The notes under the pieces are model-generated. The model worked only from the letters and a program-made list of their open reading frames with translations. It was not told where the DNA came from and did no database searches. Shown piece after piece: positions 27,249 through 35,988 of a stretch of DNA of 64,000 nt; the first letter of the stretch is position 1, and each line of letters starts with the position of its first letter. The translations under genes and the position numbers were made by a program. The DNA is from Lactiplantibacillus songbeiensis (GTDB lineage Bacteria; Bacillota; Bacilli; Lactobacillales; Lactobacillaceae): assembly GCF_005405125.1 (NCBI RefSeq), contig NZ_BJDL01000021.1, forward strand, positions 1-64,000, given 5' to 3'.

Positions 27249-27590
27249 ATGGCTAAACGTAATTTTGCTCCCAAAGACATCCTGCAAAAAGAATTCAAAC
27301 CAAAGATGCGGGGTTATGATCCTGCAGATGTGGATGGATTTTTAGATAATGTCATTAAGGACTATGAGTCATTTAATAAAGATAACCAACAACTTTCAGA
27401 TGAAAACGAACGGTTACGCGCAAAAGTTGACGAACTGACTAAGCAAGTCGCTGTGGGCGGAACCAGTCCATCTTCACAACCAACTAGTACGGTGACGAAC
27501 ATGGATATTCTGAAACGTTTATCTAATTTGGAACGCCACGTCTTTGGTGCTCAATTAGACAATAATCAAAATGAATCACACCGACTCTAA
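27249..27590 (+). CDS. gpsB: Cell division adaptor GpsB
   Basis: Coiled-coil protein of 113 residues related to DivIVA that moves class A PBPs between septum and side wall. The N-terminal lipid/PBP-binding region ([20 protein letters not shown], with [10 protein letters not shown]) is followed by a coiled coil and a short C-terminal oligomer domain ([17 protein letters not shown]). ATG 27249 has GAGGTG upstream. Confidence 0.95.
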   Translation: MAKRNFAPKDILQKEFKPKMRGYDPADVDGFLDNVIKDYESFNKDNQQLSDENERLRAKVDELTKQVAVGGTSPSSQPTSTVTNMDILKRLSNLERHVFGAQLDNNQNESHRL

Positions 27591-27600
27591 ACGTGATTCA

Positions 27601-27991
27601 GTGTAAATCCTGGGTAATCGCGGTCAACTTATGTTGATTGAGGAAGGTCCATGCCCGCACAAGCTGCGATGCTTGTAGTGTCCGTGCTCGGCTATAAACC
27701 GGGGGAGCGATGTTTGCATCGTTTACGGCGGCAAAAACGGCTAAGGTGTAAGCTATGCCCGAGTATGCCTGAAAAGTGCCACAGTGACGATAACTAGTTG
27801 GAAACGGCTAGTTTGGAACGCGGTAAACCCCACGAGCGGGAAACCCAAACTTACGGTAGGGGAGTCGACCACACTGGAATTTGAACAAAGTGGTCGAGGA
27901 GATTAATAATCTTGAGATAGATGATTACCGCCATACTGACTGACGTCTGTGCTTCAGTATGGTACAAAACGTGGCCTACAGGGATTTACAT
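27601..27991 (+). ncRNA. rnpB: RNase P RNA, type B
   Basis: Catalytic RNA that removes the 5' leader of precursor tRNAs. The ends pair as P1 (TGTAAATCCTG near 27602 with CAGGGATTTACA at 27979-27990). The conserved GAGGAAGGTCCATGC (27639-27653) and GGAAACCCAAACTTACGGTAGGGG stretch in part (about 27838-27861) are present, followed by its own terminator. The place between gpsB and the rlmL-like gene is as in Bacillus. Ends are good to a few bases. Confidence 0.93.
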
Positions 27992-28003
27992 GTCGACAGA
28001 ATG

Positions 28004-28038
28004 CTGGGACAAAAGTTCGCTTTTGTCCCAGTTTTTTT
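28004..28038 (+). terminator. rnpB terminator
   Basis: Perfect stem CTGGGACAAAAG/CTTTTGTCCCAG with a TTCG tetraloop, then seven T. Confidence 0.95.
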
Positions 28039-28211
28039 ATACGGAAATTTTCCGAACGTTTTAGGGATGCTTACTCGATGAATAAATCCGGTGTGGATTG
28101 TAGTCGAACCGCGTTTAACTTAGGTAATTATGCTAAACTGTAGAAGACGTGTTAACTGAATTAACATAAAAATAGAAATAAATCATCATGCCAAAACGGC
28201 AGGAGGAAACT

Positions 28212-29360
28212 ATGGAAGAATTTAGATTACTAGCAACATGTGCCAGCGGGATTGAAGCCTTGGTTGGGCGCGAATTACGCGACTTAGGCTACCAAACGCA
28301 AGTTGAAAATGGCCGGGTGCGTTTTAACGGGACCATCAAAGATATTTTACGGACCAACTTATGGTTACGCACTGCCGATCGGGTAAAGATTATTGTTGGT
28401 GAATTTAACGCTTACAGCTTTGATGAACTTTTCGAAAAGACCTTGGCGTTACCTTGGGACCAACTCTTACCAATGGATGCGGAATTCCCAGTTGAAGGGA
28501 AATCACGTAACTCCAAGTTACACAGTGTGCCGGATGTCCAATCAATCGTTAAAAAAGCGATTGTGAACCAATTGGCCAGCACTTACCATCGGAATGGGCA
28601 TTTACCTGAAACTGGTGCTTTGTTCCCATTAGAAGTCGCTATCAATAAGGATAAAGTCTTATTGACCTTAGACACGACTGGTTCCAGCTTATTCAAACGG
28701 GGCTACCGGTTAGAAAAAGGTGGCGCGCCATTGAAGGAAAACATGGCAGCGGCCTTGGTCATGTTAGCCAAGTGGTATCCAGACAATCCATTTGTTGATC
28801 CCGTTTGTGGGTCGGGAACAATCCCGATTGAAGCGGCCTTATTAGCGCGTAACATTGCACCCGGTTTCAACCGTGCTTTTGCTTGTGAAAAGTGGGATTG
28901 GGTTCCGAAAGGCTTGAGTCAAGAATTACGTGATGAAGCCGATAGTCAAGCAGATTATGACATGGACTTAGATATTAGTGGTTACGATATCGATGGTAAG
29001 ATGATCGATATTGCCAAGTTAAATGCTCAAGAAGCGGGTGTTTTACATGATATCCAGTTCAAACAATTAGCCGTTAAAGACTTTACGACCGAAAAGATCA
29101 ATGGCGTGATCATTGCCAACCCACCTTATGGGGAACGGTTAAGTGATCGTGACACGGTGCGGATTTTATATCGGCAAATGGGTCAAGTTTACGCGAAGTT
29201 ACCTAGTTGGAGTAAATATATCTTGACGAGTGATCTAGAATTTGAAGATTACTTCGGCAAGAAAGCCACTAAGCGTCGGAAATTGTATAACGGGGCATTA
29301 CGGACCGATTACTTCCAATATTGGGGTAAACGGATTCGCCCAGCTCGGACTGAAAACTAA
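28212..29360 (+). CDS. RlmL-type 23S rRNA guanine methyltransferase
   Basis: N2-guanine methyltransferase of the RlmL/YpsC group, 382 residues. The N-terminal THUMP domain (about 45-160), the SAM site FVDPVCGSGTIPIEAALLA (about 197) and the catalytic NPPYGERL (about 305) are clear. It lacks the C-terminal RlmK domain found in E. coli, as is usual in Firmicutes. AGGAGG precedes ATG 28212; the ATG at 28188 has no ribosome site and is rejected. Confidence 0.92.
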   Translation: MEEFRLLATCASGIEALVGRELRDLGYQTQVENGRVRFNGTIKDILRTNLWLRTADRVKIIVGEFNAYSFDELFEKTLALPWDQLLPMDAEFPVEGKSRNSKLHSVPDVQSIVKKAIVNQLASTYHRNGHLPETGALFPLEVAINKDKVLLTLDTTGSSLFKRGYRLEKGGAPLKENMAAALVMLAKWYPDNPFVDPVCGSGTIPIEAALLARNIAPGFNRAFACEKWDWVPKGLSQELRDEADSQADYDMDLDISGYDIDGKMIDIAKLNAQEAGVLHDIQFKQLAVKDFTTEKINGVIIANPPYGERLSDRDTVRILYRQMGQVYAKLPSWSKYILTSDLEFEDYFGKKATKRRKLYNGALRTDYFQYWGKRIRPARTEN

Positions 29361-29370
29361 AGTTGAACGT

Positions 29371-29420
29371 GATAGTTATGGGGTAGCCTTTTGGTGGGGC
29401 TGGCACATAACTATTTTTTT
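29371..29420 (+). terminator. Terminator after the rlmL-like gene
   Basis: ATAGTTATG pairs with CATAACTAT around a GTAGCC/GGCTGG-like inner region, then seven T. Confidence 0.75.
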
Positions 29421-29428
29421 ATTGAAAA

Positions 29429-29470
29429 AGGCCCACTCGGTATGACTTGAGCGAGCCCTTGAAGTGGGTC
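29429..29470 (-). terminator. Possible terminator of the alpha/beta hydrolase gene
   Basis: On the minus strand CCCACT pairs with AGTGGG, followed by a T-run. The stem is short, so the call is weak. Confidence 0.4.
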
Positions 29471-29531
29471 TGAAATTTTTTGAAACTACTGTGAGTTTGC
29501 CAATTAGTATGACTAGCTATCAATAAGCTGA

Positions 29532-30284
29532 TTAATTAAGATAATAATCAAAGAAATTCGCCACTTTTTCCATTAACGGGACTTTCACCAGATGCTTAGC
29601 TTGATAGCCGGTAATGAACGCGATCTGTTCAGCATATGGTTGTTGATGGACCTGGTCGAAAAAGTCACGGGCCTGATGATACGGAATCCGCTCATCGTCC
29701 GTCCCGTGCCAGAATAGCACTGGACGGTGATTAATGGTTTCTGGATGCAGATTCAAGTCGTAGTTATCAAGCCAACTCGTTAATTGGGCCATATCATGCG
29801 GTAAGTAACGCTGATGCTTGGCAGCGCTTGTTCGGACTAGCTCAGCATAAGCATTGAGATTAGGCGTGCCCATAATGATGGTGGCAGCTTTGATTTCGGG
29901 ATGTTGAGTGAGTAATGCGCCAGTCGTCATCCCGCCCATGGAATAACCGCCAACCCCAATTTGGTGGTTGAGAATCAAATGGCGGGTTTGATAAAAGTTA
30001 ATCAACAACTCAAACTCGGCCAGATTGCCTTGGATACTTTGCCAAAACGTGACTGATGGCAGACTGCTGACGGGTTGTTGACGCGCGCCGTGATTCATAG
30101 CGTCTGGTAAAATGACGCGCAAGTTGTGTTGGGCCAACTTGCGGGCTTGGGTTAGCACCAACTCTTTTTCAGACCGCCACCCATGATAAAAGACGACGAG
30201 CGGCAGGGCTTGATGGCGGAAGTTATCCGGAACTACTTCCAGAATTGGAATATCTTGGATTTGACGTTGCAGGATTTCAATCAT
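29532..30284 (-). CDS. Alpha/beta hydrolase (dienelactone hydrolase/S9-like)
   Basis: Serine hydrolase of 250 residues with the order of the alpha/beta fold: FYHGWRSEKELVL (oxyanion region, about residue 32), nucleophile elbow GGYSMGGMTT (Ser near residue 114), acid loop FWHGTDDERIPYHQ (about 190) and a likely His near 229 (KHLVKV). There is no signal peptide, so it acts in the cytoplasm, probably on small esters or peptides. The substrate is unknown. Confidence 0.82.
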   Translation of the reverse strand: MIEILQRQIQDIPILEVVPDNFRHQALPLVVFYHGWRSEKELVLTQARKLAQHNLRVILPDAMNHGARQQPVSSLPSVTFWQSIQGNLAEFELLINFYQTRHLILNHQIGVGGYSMGGMTTGALLTQHPEIKAATIIMGTPNLNAYAELVRTSAAKHQRYLPHDMAQLTSWLDNYDLNLHPETINHRPVLFWHGTDDERIPYHQARDFFDQVHQQPYAEQIAFITGYQAKHLVKVPLMEKVANFFDYYLN

Positions 30285-30366
30285 GACGAGGGCCTCACTA
30301 TTATTTTTTTATATTTAATATAAATTTGGCAGAATTTCCTTGCTTTCAAATAAGGGATGGATGCCA

Positions 30367-30786
30367 TTATGTTTTTCGCTGATTAGCAATATAGTTTTCT
30401 ACGGTCGTCTTGCTCATATCACCAAGAGTACTCATGAAGTAACTTGGAGACCAGAGATGTCCGCCCCAAAACTTTTGACTTTTTATCTCTGGATGTCGTT
30501 CAAAGAATAGGCGAGCTGAGCCGCCCTTGAATGCTTTGACAACATTGGTTGGGGCATACTTAGGTTTAAAGCTTAGTAGTAAATGAATATGATCCGGCAT
30601 TACGGCCATCTGCTCAATGGTCACTTCGTTTAGCCGGGCTATCTTCGTTAGAATATCAGCCATCTCAGCGGCTAGCTTTGGCGTTGTAAATGCTTCGTGC
30701 CGGTATTTGGTGACCCAGACCAAGTGAAAATGAAAGTTGTAAACATAGCCTCGCTCGTGGATTTCTCCGCCATTGTTTTTACTCAT
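30367..30786 (-). CDS. tnpA: IS200/IS605-type TnpA (Y1 HUH transposase)
   Basis: Single-strand transposase of 139 residues. The HUH metal-site motif is HIHLLL (about residue 66), and the catalytic tyrosine sits in VENYIANQ near the C-terminus. FHLVWVTKYRHEAF and FWGGHLWSPSYFMST are typical of the family. The gene is full length with an ATG and looks functional. The tnpB partner expected upstream on the other strand is missing apart from a possible tail. Confidence 0.95.
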   Translation of the reverse strand: MSKNNGGEIHERGYVYNFHFHLVWVTKYRHEAFTTPKLAAEMADILTKIARLNEVTIEQMAVMPDHIHLLLSFKPKYAPTNVVKAFKGGSARLFFERHPEIKSQKFWGGHLWSPSYFMSTLGDMSKTTVENYIANQRKT

Positions 30787-30840
30787 ATGTTTCTTCCATA
30801 AATATTATTATAATACATTTTGTTATGGATACAGTATACT

Positions 30841-30894
30841 CATAGTAAGAAGCAAGTCCGTCTGGCAACCTACGGACTTAAAAGGCTTTGGTAA
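30841..30894 (+). pseudogene. Possible tnpB C-terminal remnant
   Basis: A 17-codon plus-strand frame ending VRLATYGLKRLW and TAA just where a tnpB C-terminus would meet the omegaRNA/right end. No other part of TnpB (no RuvC or zinc motif) is left. The match is from context and pattern, not a search. Confidence 0.3.
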
Positions 30895-31008
30895 TTAGCG
30901 GATAAGTCCTATTCGTAGGCTAACGCTGTATCTAAGCAAATTGTGGTCGCCATGCCAGGGGGTGTGGTTCTCACAAGCGTCCGGTTTTAAACGGGCGTGG
31001 TTGACGGT
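30895..31008 (+). ncRNA. OmegaRNA-like right end of the IS element
   Basis: GC-rich, strongly structured sequence (TCCTATTCGTAGG hairpin at about 30907-30919; a GGCTAACG to CATGCCAGGGGG stretch; CGTCCG/CGGGCG hairpin) ending in GTGGTTGACGG. The position, downstream of the tnpB stop and overlapping the right end, is that of an omegaRNA guide scaffold. Transcription is not shown. Confidence 0.4.
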
Positions 31009-31138
31009 TACTTTGCCAGAGTTTTAGGCTGATGGCAAGTTAACAGCTTGCCAAGAACAGTCAGTTAGCAAAAAAGTGGCAGACAATTATCTGTTTTAGG
31101 GTATGATTAGTTTAAGCCTTATTTTGGAGATGATTTGA

Positions 31139-31459
31139 GTGGATTTAGGTAGCCATCAACAATGGTTAATTGATTTTTATCAGCAACGCGGTTGGTATGA
31201 CCTATCACCGTTTATTCGATTGAATTTTCTGACTGAAGAAGTTGGTGAATTATCACGGGCAGTACGGGCCATTAAGTTGGGACGAGACCATCCCGGTGAA
31301 CCAATTGCCACGCCGGCCGATTTGCAAGCAAACTTGGAAGAAGAGCTTGCCGATGTCTTGGATCAAGTCTTAGTGATGAGTGCCAAAATGGATGTTGATC
31401 CGCAGCAATTGTTGACAGCCAGTGAGGCTAAGCTAAAAGCTCGGTTCCATATTAACTAG
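31139..31459 (+). CDS. MazG-like nucleotide pyrophosphohydrolase
   Basis: All-alpha NTP pyrophosphatase of 106 residues with the single MazG domain: LTEEVGELSRAV (ExxE metal site) and EEELADVLDQVL (ExxD). Such short proteins clean up non-canonical or excess nucleoside triphosphates. The start is GTG with GGAGATG upstream. It stands alone with its own terminator. Confidence 0.88.
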   Translation: MDLGSHQQWLIDFYQQRGWYDLSPFIRLNFLTEEVGELSRAVRAIKLGRDHPGEPIATPADLQANLEEELADVLDQVLVMSAKMDVDPQQLLTASEAKLKARFHIN

Positions 31460-31470
31460 AATGAGTCAGT

Positions 31471-31502
31471 AAAAGCCCTCGATAGCGCTATCGAGGGCTT
31501 TT
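31471..31502. terminator. Perfect bidirectional terminator
   Basis: AAAAGCCCTCGATA/TATCGAGGGCTTTT with a GCGC loop, between convergent genes. Confidence 0.95.
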
Positions 31503-31504
31503 GT

Positions 31505-33250
31505 CTAGCTTAAACGTTGATTGAGCTTGGGTAAGTTCACATGAAAAGTCAACAGCATCAGTAAATTAAAGACAATGATGAGGCCGACAAAAATGGTGAT
31601 TTCAGGCCAAATAGAATTACCGATGGACAAGGTACTGCGAAAGGCATCGATTGAGATTGACATTGGTAAATACGGGTGGAGTGTCTGGAAAAATGAATTT
31701 GAGAGTTGAATCGGGTAGGTTCCGGCTGAGCCGCCGAGCTGAATAATCATAAAAATCAACATTAACCAAGCACCGGTTTTACCCAGGATCAGGTTGAAGT
31801 AGGTGACGATACTGGCAAAGGTCCAAACGGTTAGTAGGCAAAACGCATAGGTACGAATGGCTTCGAGTGGATTAAGATGGTTGATCAGCCCTAATAAGAC
31901 AAACATCACGGTGGCGGCTAAGCCTGTAAATTCAAATAAAAAGGGAATCTTTTGTGCCCACCAATCACCGGCAGTTTTAGGCCGGCGATGTGGGGTGAAC
32001 ATATCGTAAATAATGTTAAACGTGATACAGCCCACGAATAACGCCACTGACATCAGATAAGGCGCCATCCCAGTGCCGTTATTTTGAACATGAGTGGCAT
32101 CGTAATGGCTTAACTTAATCGGATTAACGGTCAAGTCGGCTTGGCGAGTGGTCCGCCGACCGGTCGTTGTTAATTGCTGACCACCAGTTTTTAGCGCCGT
32201 GGTGATTTTCTGATTTCCGGTGGTAACTTGCTGTGTGCTAGATGTTAGCCGGGTACTGCCCGTAGTTAACTGGGTATCGGCAGTTTGGAGGTGGGCCAAA
32301 CCTAGCTGAGTGGCAGTTAAGGCCGTTTGTGCTTGTTGATTGCCTTGTGCCAGCTGCTGAGTGAGCTGGCGGTTCATGGCGACTAACTTAGTTGATTTGA
32401 GGCGATTAGCAGCCTGTAGCTGATCGATTTGTTGGCGGATGACGCGTAAGTTAGGCTGTGCCGTTGCTAGAGCTTGTTTAAGTTGCTGTAAAGCTTGGTT
32501 TTGAGTGGTCATGGCTGTTTGCAGGGCAGTATCAGTCGCAGTTAATTGGGCAAAGCCAGGTTGTGCGGCTGCCAACCCCTGCTTAAGTTGGCTTAACCCA
32601 TGTGCGAGCTTGACGGTGCCCGCGGTTGTTTGTTGTAAATTAGTCGTTTCAGTTTGATTACCGGTAGCGATAGCCCGTAATCCGGTCGTCGTTTGAGCTA
32701 AGGCATGACTGGCAGTAGTCAGCTGATGACCAGATTGACGCAAGTTACGGCCCATTGTTTGAAGATAACTGGTCGTCAGTTGCTTTTCAATGGCTGTTTG
32801 AATTTTAGTGGCGGTGGTGGTGTTCATTTTCATTGCAATAAAGCTAAAGCCGGCGTTGGTCTGGTCATGCAACTTGATAACCTGTGGATGAGCGCTGCCA
32901 AGTGTAGCGGCTTGTCTTGAAAACTGGCGGGGAATTGTAATGACCATGTAGATTTTGCCAGTTTTTAGCTGATGTTGGGCGGTCGCCATGGTGAGTCGAT
33001 GAAAATCAGCACTGTGATTGCGTACGAGCTGCTGGGTTAACTTGGCACCCAACTGGTAGTGGTGGTCAGCTTTGGTGACCGGAACATCTTGATTGACCAC
33101 ACCAACCGGCAAGTGGCGGACATTGGCATAAGGATTCCAAAGTGAAGCTAGAAAAATAACGGCGTAAAAGCTTGGAACCAACAAAATCCCCAAAATGATT
33201 TTTAACAAGCCTTTAGTGTGTAAAACGTGTTTCCATTCGGTTAAGAACAT
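31505..33250 (-). CDS. YhgE/Pip-family membrane protein
   Basis: A 581-residue relative of the protein at 1541-3055. One N-terminal membrane segment (about residues 18-40) is followed by a Thr/Gln-rich extracytoplasmic region of about 300 residues with TTGxQxTT-type repeats likely to form coils, and about five membrane segments at the C-terminus (NNGTGMAPYLMSVALF start). The function of the family is not settled; it resembles ABC-2 permeases. ATG 33250 (MFLTEWKHV) has AAGGGGGCGG upstream. A TetR operator lies at 33273-33287 just before the gene. Confidence 0.82.
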   Translation of the reverse strand: MFLTEWKHVLHTKGLLKIILGILLVPSFYAVIFLASLWNPYANVRHLPVGVVNQDVPVTKADHHYQLGAKLTQQLVRNHSADFHRLTMATAQHQLKTGKIYMVITIPRQFSRQAATLGSAHPQVIKLHDQTNAGFSFIAMKMNTTTATKIQTAIEKQLTTSYLQTMGRNLRQSGHQLTTASHALAQTTTGLRAIATGNQTETTNLQQTTAGTVKLAHGLSQLKQGLAAAQPGFAQLTATDTALQTAMTTQNQALQQLKQALATAQPNLRVIRQQIDQLQAANRLKSTKLVAMNRQLTQQLAQGNQQAQTALTATQLGLAHLQTADTQLTTGSTRLTSSTQQVTTGNQKITTALKTGGQQLTTTGRRTTRQADLTVNPIKLSHYDATHVQNNGTGMAPYLMSVALFVGCITFNIIYDMFTPHRRPKTAGDWWAQKIPFLFEFTGLAATVMFVLLGLINHLNPLEAIRTYAFCLLTVWTFASIVTYFNLILGKTGAWLMLIFMIIQLGGSAGTYPIQLSNSFFQTLHPYLPMSISIDAFRSTLSIGNSIWPEITIFVGLIIVFNLLMLLTFHVNLPKLNQRLS

Positions 33251-33272
33251 CTTAACCGCCCCCTTAGTGTAA

Positions 33273-33287
33273 AATGAACGATTCATT
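33273..33287. promoter_or_regulatory. TetR operator upstream of the YhgE gene
   Basis: AATGAACGATTCATT is a palindrome (ATGAA, CGA, TTCAT), 23 bases before the YhgE start and just upstream of a candidate -10 box TACACT. The same 15 bases occur before the TetR gene. Confidence 0.75.
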
Positions 33288-33336
33288 CATTTTTTAAGCC
33301 GATGATCGCGCAAACGATTAAGCGCGATCATTCAAA

Positions 33337-34017
33337 TTAAGCTGGCATGGTATAACTGCGTGCCAGTTGGGTCATGACGGTCTTTTTCATTAATGCTGGG
33401 TCAAAATTATTAGCTTGGTGTTCAAAAGCATCGTAACGTTTGTGGGCAGACCACCAGAAAATCTCATCAATAATCAGATGGGCGTCATAGTAAGGCTGAA
33501 GTTGCGGGATTACGACGCCATGACTAACGAGGACGGTTAAATAATGAGCGACGTTTTGATAGAGCGCTTGACGATAATCTTTGTATAGACTGACGAGTTG
33601 CGGATTGAGCTGGGCGTTGCGTTCGAGAATCAAAAAGTAAGCACCAAATTGATCAAAAGTGGTGAATAAGTAGCTCGTCAAGCGGCTAAACGCGCCAGCT
33701 TGTTGATCCGTCGCCATTAAACGGTCGAGTTGCGTGGCCGCTTGCTGGTAACGGCGTTGGGTAGCTTGAATTAAATCCGGTGTGGTTTGGGGCGTAATTG
33801 GCAAGTTAGTGACCTTGTCTAGGGCCGCGGGGTCAAGTGTGACGGTAAAGACTGCTTGCAATAAGTCTTCTTTACTTCTAAATAAATGATATAACGTGCC
33901 AACCGCAATATCAGCGGCTTGGGCAATATCAATCATTTTGGTATCGGCAAAGCCGGGAACGATAAATAGCGCTTTAGCACTAGTTAAAACGGGTGCAAGT
34001 TTTGTTTGAATCTGCAT
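33337..34017 (-). CDS. TetR-family regulator of the YhgE gene
   Basis: A 226-residue regulator. The helix-turn-helix is MIDIAQAADIAVGTLYHLFRSKEDLL in part (about residues 27-52), followed by a helical ligand domain. It lies upstream of the YhgE-type gene with an 86-base gap. An identical palindrome precedes both genes, so it probably represses itself and YhgE. The ligand is unknown. Confidence 0.85.
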   Translation of the reverse strand: MQIQTKLAPVLTSAKALFIVPGFADTKMIDIAQAADIAVGTLYHLFRSKEDLLQAVFTVTLDPAALDKVTNLPITPQTTPDLIQATQRRYQQAATQLDRLMATDQQAGAFSRLTSYLFTTFDQFGAYFLILERNAQLNPQLVSLYKDYRQALYQNVAHYLTVLVSHGVVIPQLQPYYDAHLIIDEIFWWSAHKRYDAFEHQANNFDPALMKKTVMTQLARSYTMPA

Positions 34018-34065
34018 AGGATCACCTCAATTTCTACGTGTCAGCATAGCACGGTCGGTTTTTGA

Positions 34066-34080
34066 AATGAACGATTCATT
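34066..34080. promoter_or_regulatory. TetR operator upstream of the TetR gene
   Basis: Identical AATGAACGATTCATT, overlapping a weak -35 (TTCATT) that lies 17 bases from TATGCT on the minus strand. This supports self-regulation. Confidence 0.75.
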
Positions 34081-34270
34081 CTAAAATTGGTCGGTTAGTT
34101 GGTTAAAAAAGTAGTGGAGTTCGTTTGATTAGTCAAGTAACCAAAAGTGAATCATGAGGTGAAGATAAGTGGTCGAAATAAATATCATGATAAAAGGTCA
34201 TGAAAACCCTTGTCAGACTTTTCAGAAAAGCCTATGATTAAAGACATTCTTGTTGAAATCAGGTGGGATT

Positions 34271-35182
34271 ATGACGCCAGCCCGTGCTAATCGAAATTTA
34301 GTTTTAGTGGCTTTATTGTGGGGATCTAGTTATACCTTTATTAAAATGGTGATTGCGGCGCAAATGCCACCGGCTGTGATCAATACCTTACGGGGCCTTA
34401 TTTCGGCCGCGTTAGTTTACTTATTTTTTCATAAAGTCGTCAATACGATGACTTGGCAGGAGTTCAAGATTGGTGCCGTCTGTGCGATTTTTAACTTCGT
34501 CGTGGTGCAATTACAATCAACCGGTCTAGAATTCACCACGCCTAGCAATTGTTCATTTATCACCTCAGCATACGTGATTTTGTTACCGCTGATTGCCTGG
34601 TTATTTTATAAAAAGGTGCCACCGCTGAAGATTTATCTGGCGATGGGCCTATGTATGGTGGGAATGTTGATTCTGACTGGGGTTTTAACGAATGGCTTCA
34701 AACTACATATTGGTGACATCTTGATGATACTGACCGCGATTTTCTTCGCTTTTCAGATGACCTACTACGGTTATGCGACCAAGCATGCCCGGCCACAAGT
34801 AATTGCGTTTCAGTTAGGTTTTGTTCAAGCAATCTGCGGGACTTTGTATACGTTTACCATTGATAGTCATCAGCTGGCCCATATCGATTGGCTAGCGGCG
34901 ACTGGTCCCGTTCTATATCTTGGCGTGATCGCGACTTTTGCCGCGCAGGTGATTCAGATTACGAGTCAAAAGTATACTGATACGGTGACAGCCGGGCTGA
35001 TTCTTATTACCGAGTCATTATTTGCCAGTCTGATTTCGGTTGTCTTCCAAGTAGAACCATTAACGCAACATTTAGTCATTGGCGGCAGTCTGATTATTTT
35101 GGCCACGGTCATTGCCCAATTTGATTTGCGTGGGGTGCTAGCGCGGTATGTGGTTAAGCCACATCCGTTTCGACATTCATGA
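34271..35182 (+). CDS. DMT/EamA-family transporter
   Basis: A 303-residue exporter-type membrane protein with ten hydrophobic segments as two EamA repeats (LLWGSSYTFIKM at the start of repeat 1; about residue 150 for repeat 2). Such proteins export amino acids or drugs. ATG 34271 is preceded by AGGTGGG; the longer frame adds seven weak residues. Confidence 0.85.
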   Translation: MTPARANRNLVLVALLWGSSYTFIKMVIAAQMPPAVINTLRGLISAALVYLFFHKVVNTMTWQEFKIGAVCAIFNFVVVQLQSTGLEFTTPSNCSFITSAYVILLPLIAWLFYKKVPPLKIYLAMGLCMVGMLILTGVLTNGFKLHIGDILMILTAIFFAFQMTYYGYATKHARPQVIAFQLGFVQAICGTLYTFTIDSHQLAHIDWLAATGPVLYLGVIATFAAQVIQITSQKYTDTVTAGLILITESLFASLISVVFQVEPLTQHLVIGGSLIILATVIAQFDLRGVLARYVVKPHPFRHS

Positions 35183-35261
35183 GGGCGTTTTCGGATAGGA
35201 ACGTCACGACTGCCCATTTTCTAGTATAATAAAGGAAATTAACTTATTGCCGAGGTGGACT

Positions 35262-35768
35262 ATGGAAGCTTTAAAAGTATCGCAAACATTGTCAGTCAAC
35301 AATCATCGGGTCTTTTCGTCCGATTTAAATGAACATGATACCGTTTTTGGCGGTAAGATTTTGGCGATTATTGATGATAATTCATCGATTCCAGCGTCGC
35401 GAGTGGCACGGGTCCAAACGGTGACGGCATCGGTCGACCAAGTCAACTTCATCTTGCCGTTTCAATTACAAGATTCGATGTGTACGGAGTCGTATGTGTC
35501 AGGGGTCGGGCATCGCTCAATCGAAGTCTTCACGAAGATTATCGGGGAACATCTGGCGACTGGCGAACGCTTCTTAGGCTTGACTTGCTTCTCATCATTC
35601 GTAGTGGCGGAACGGGGCATTACGTTGCCGCCAATTGAACCGGATAAGCCAGAATATCAATACGTTTGCCAGGGGTATGAACAACGGCAGGCCGAGCGTA
35701 TGGCCAAGTTGAAACGCCAAGAGGCTTTTAATCAGAATATTAGTTTGGCTTTTCCGTGGGCAGACTAA
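35262..35768 (+). CDS. Acyl-CoA thioesterase (hotdog fold)
   Basis: A 168-residue hydrolase of acyl-CoA thioesters. The hotdog motif NEHDTVFGGKILAIIDD (about residue 22) and the later VDQVNFILPFQLQDSM and GVGHRSIEV stretches match the YciA/BACH-like group. ATG 35262 has GAGGTGG upstream. Cytoplasmic, single-gene unit with a terminator. Confidence 0.88.
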   Translation: MEALKVSQTLSVNNHRVFSSDLNEHDTVFGGKILAIIDDNSSIPASRVARVQTVTASVDQVNFILPFQLQDSMCTESYVSGVGHRSIEVFTKIIGEHLATGERFLGLTCFSSFVVAERGITLPPIEPDKPEYQYVCQGYEQRQAERMAKLKRQEAFNQNISLAFPWAD

Positions 35769-35802
35769 TCATTGGCTAGTTATACAAACTGAGTTGAATT
35801 TA

Positions 35803-35838
35803 AGGACTACATCAATAAAAGCTGATGTGGCCTTTTTT
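35803..35838 (+). terminator. Terminator after the thioesterase gene
   Basis: AGGACTACATCA pairs with TGATGTGGCCT (one bulge, one G-U), then six T. Confidence 0.8.
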
Positions 35839-35988
35839 GTTTAATTTGCAAACATTTTAAAATAACTTTCAATCAGTAAAATGGGATGAATAGCCGCGAA
35901 AACATTGTGACTAATAATTAAAGCTGATAATGTTAAAAAAACAACAAAATAATATTTTGATTAGCTTGATAATGAGGGCGTGGTAAAG

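Larger units (their letters stand above)
30320..31010. mobile_element. IS200/IS605-family element with tnpB deleted
   Basis: The intact tnpA occupies 30367-30786. In IS605-type elements tnpB lies divergent to it, and the right end follows the tnpB stop. Here only about 50 bases separate the tnpA start from sequence resembling a tnpB C-terminus and right end (30841-31010), so the tnpB body is gone. The right end carries the hairpin CGTCCG/CGGGCG (30978-30997). The left boundary near 30320-30366 and the exact termini are estimates. Confidence 0.65.
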
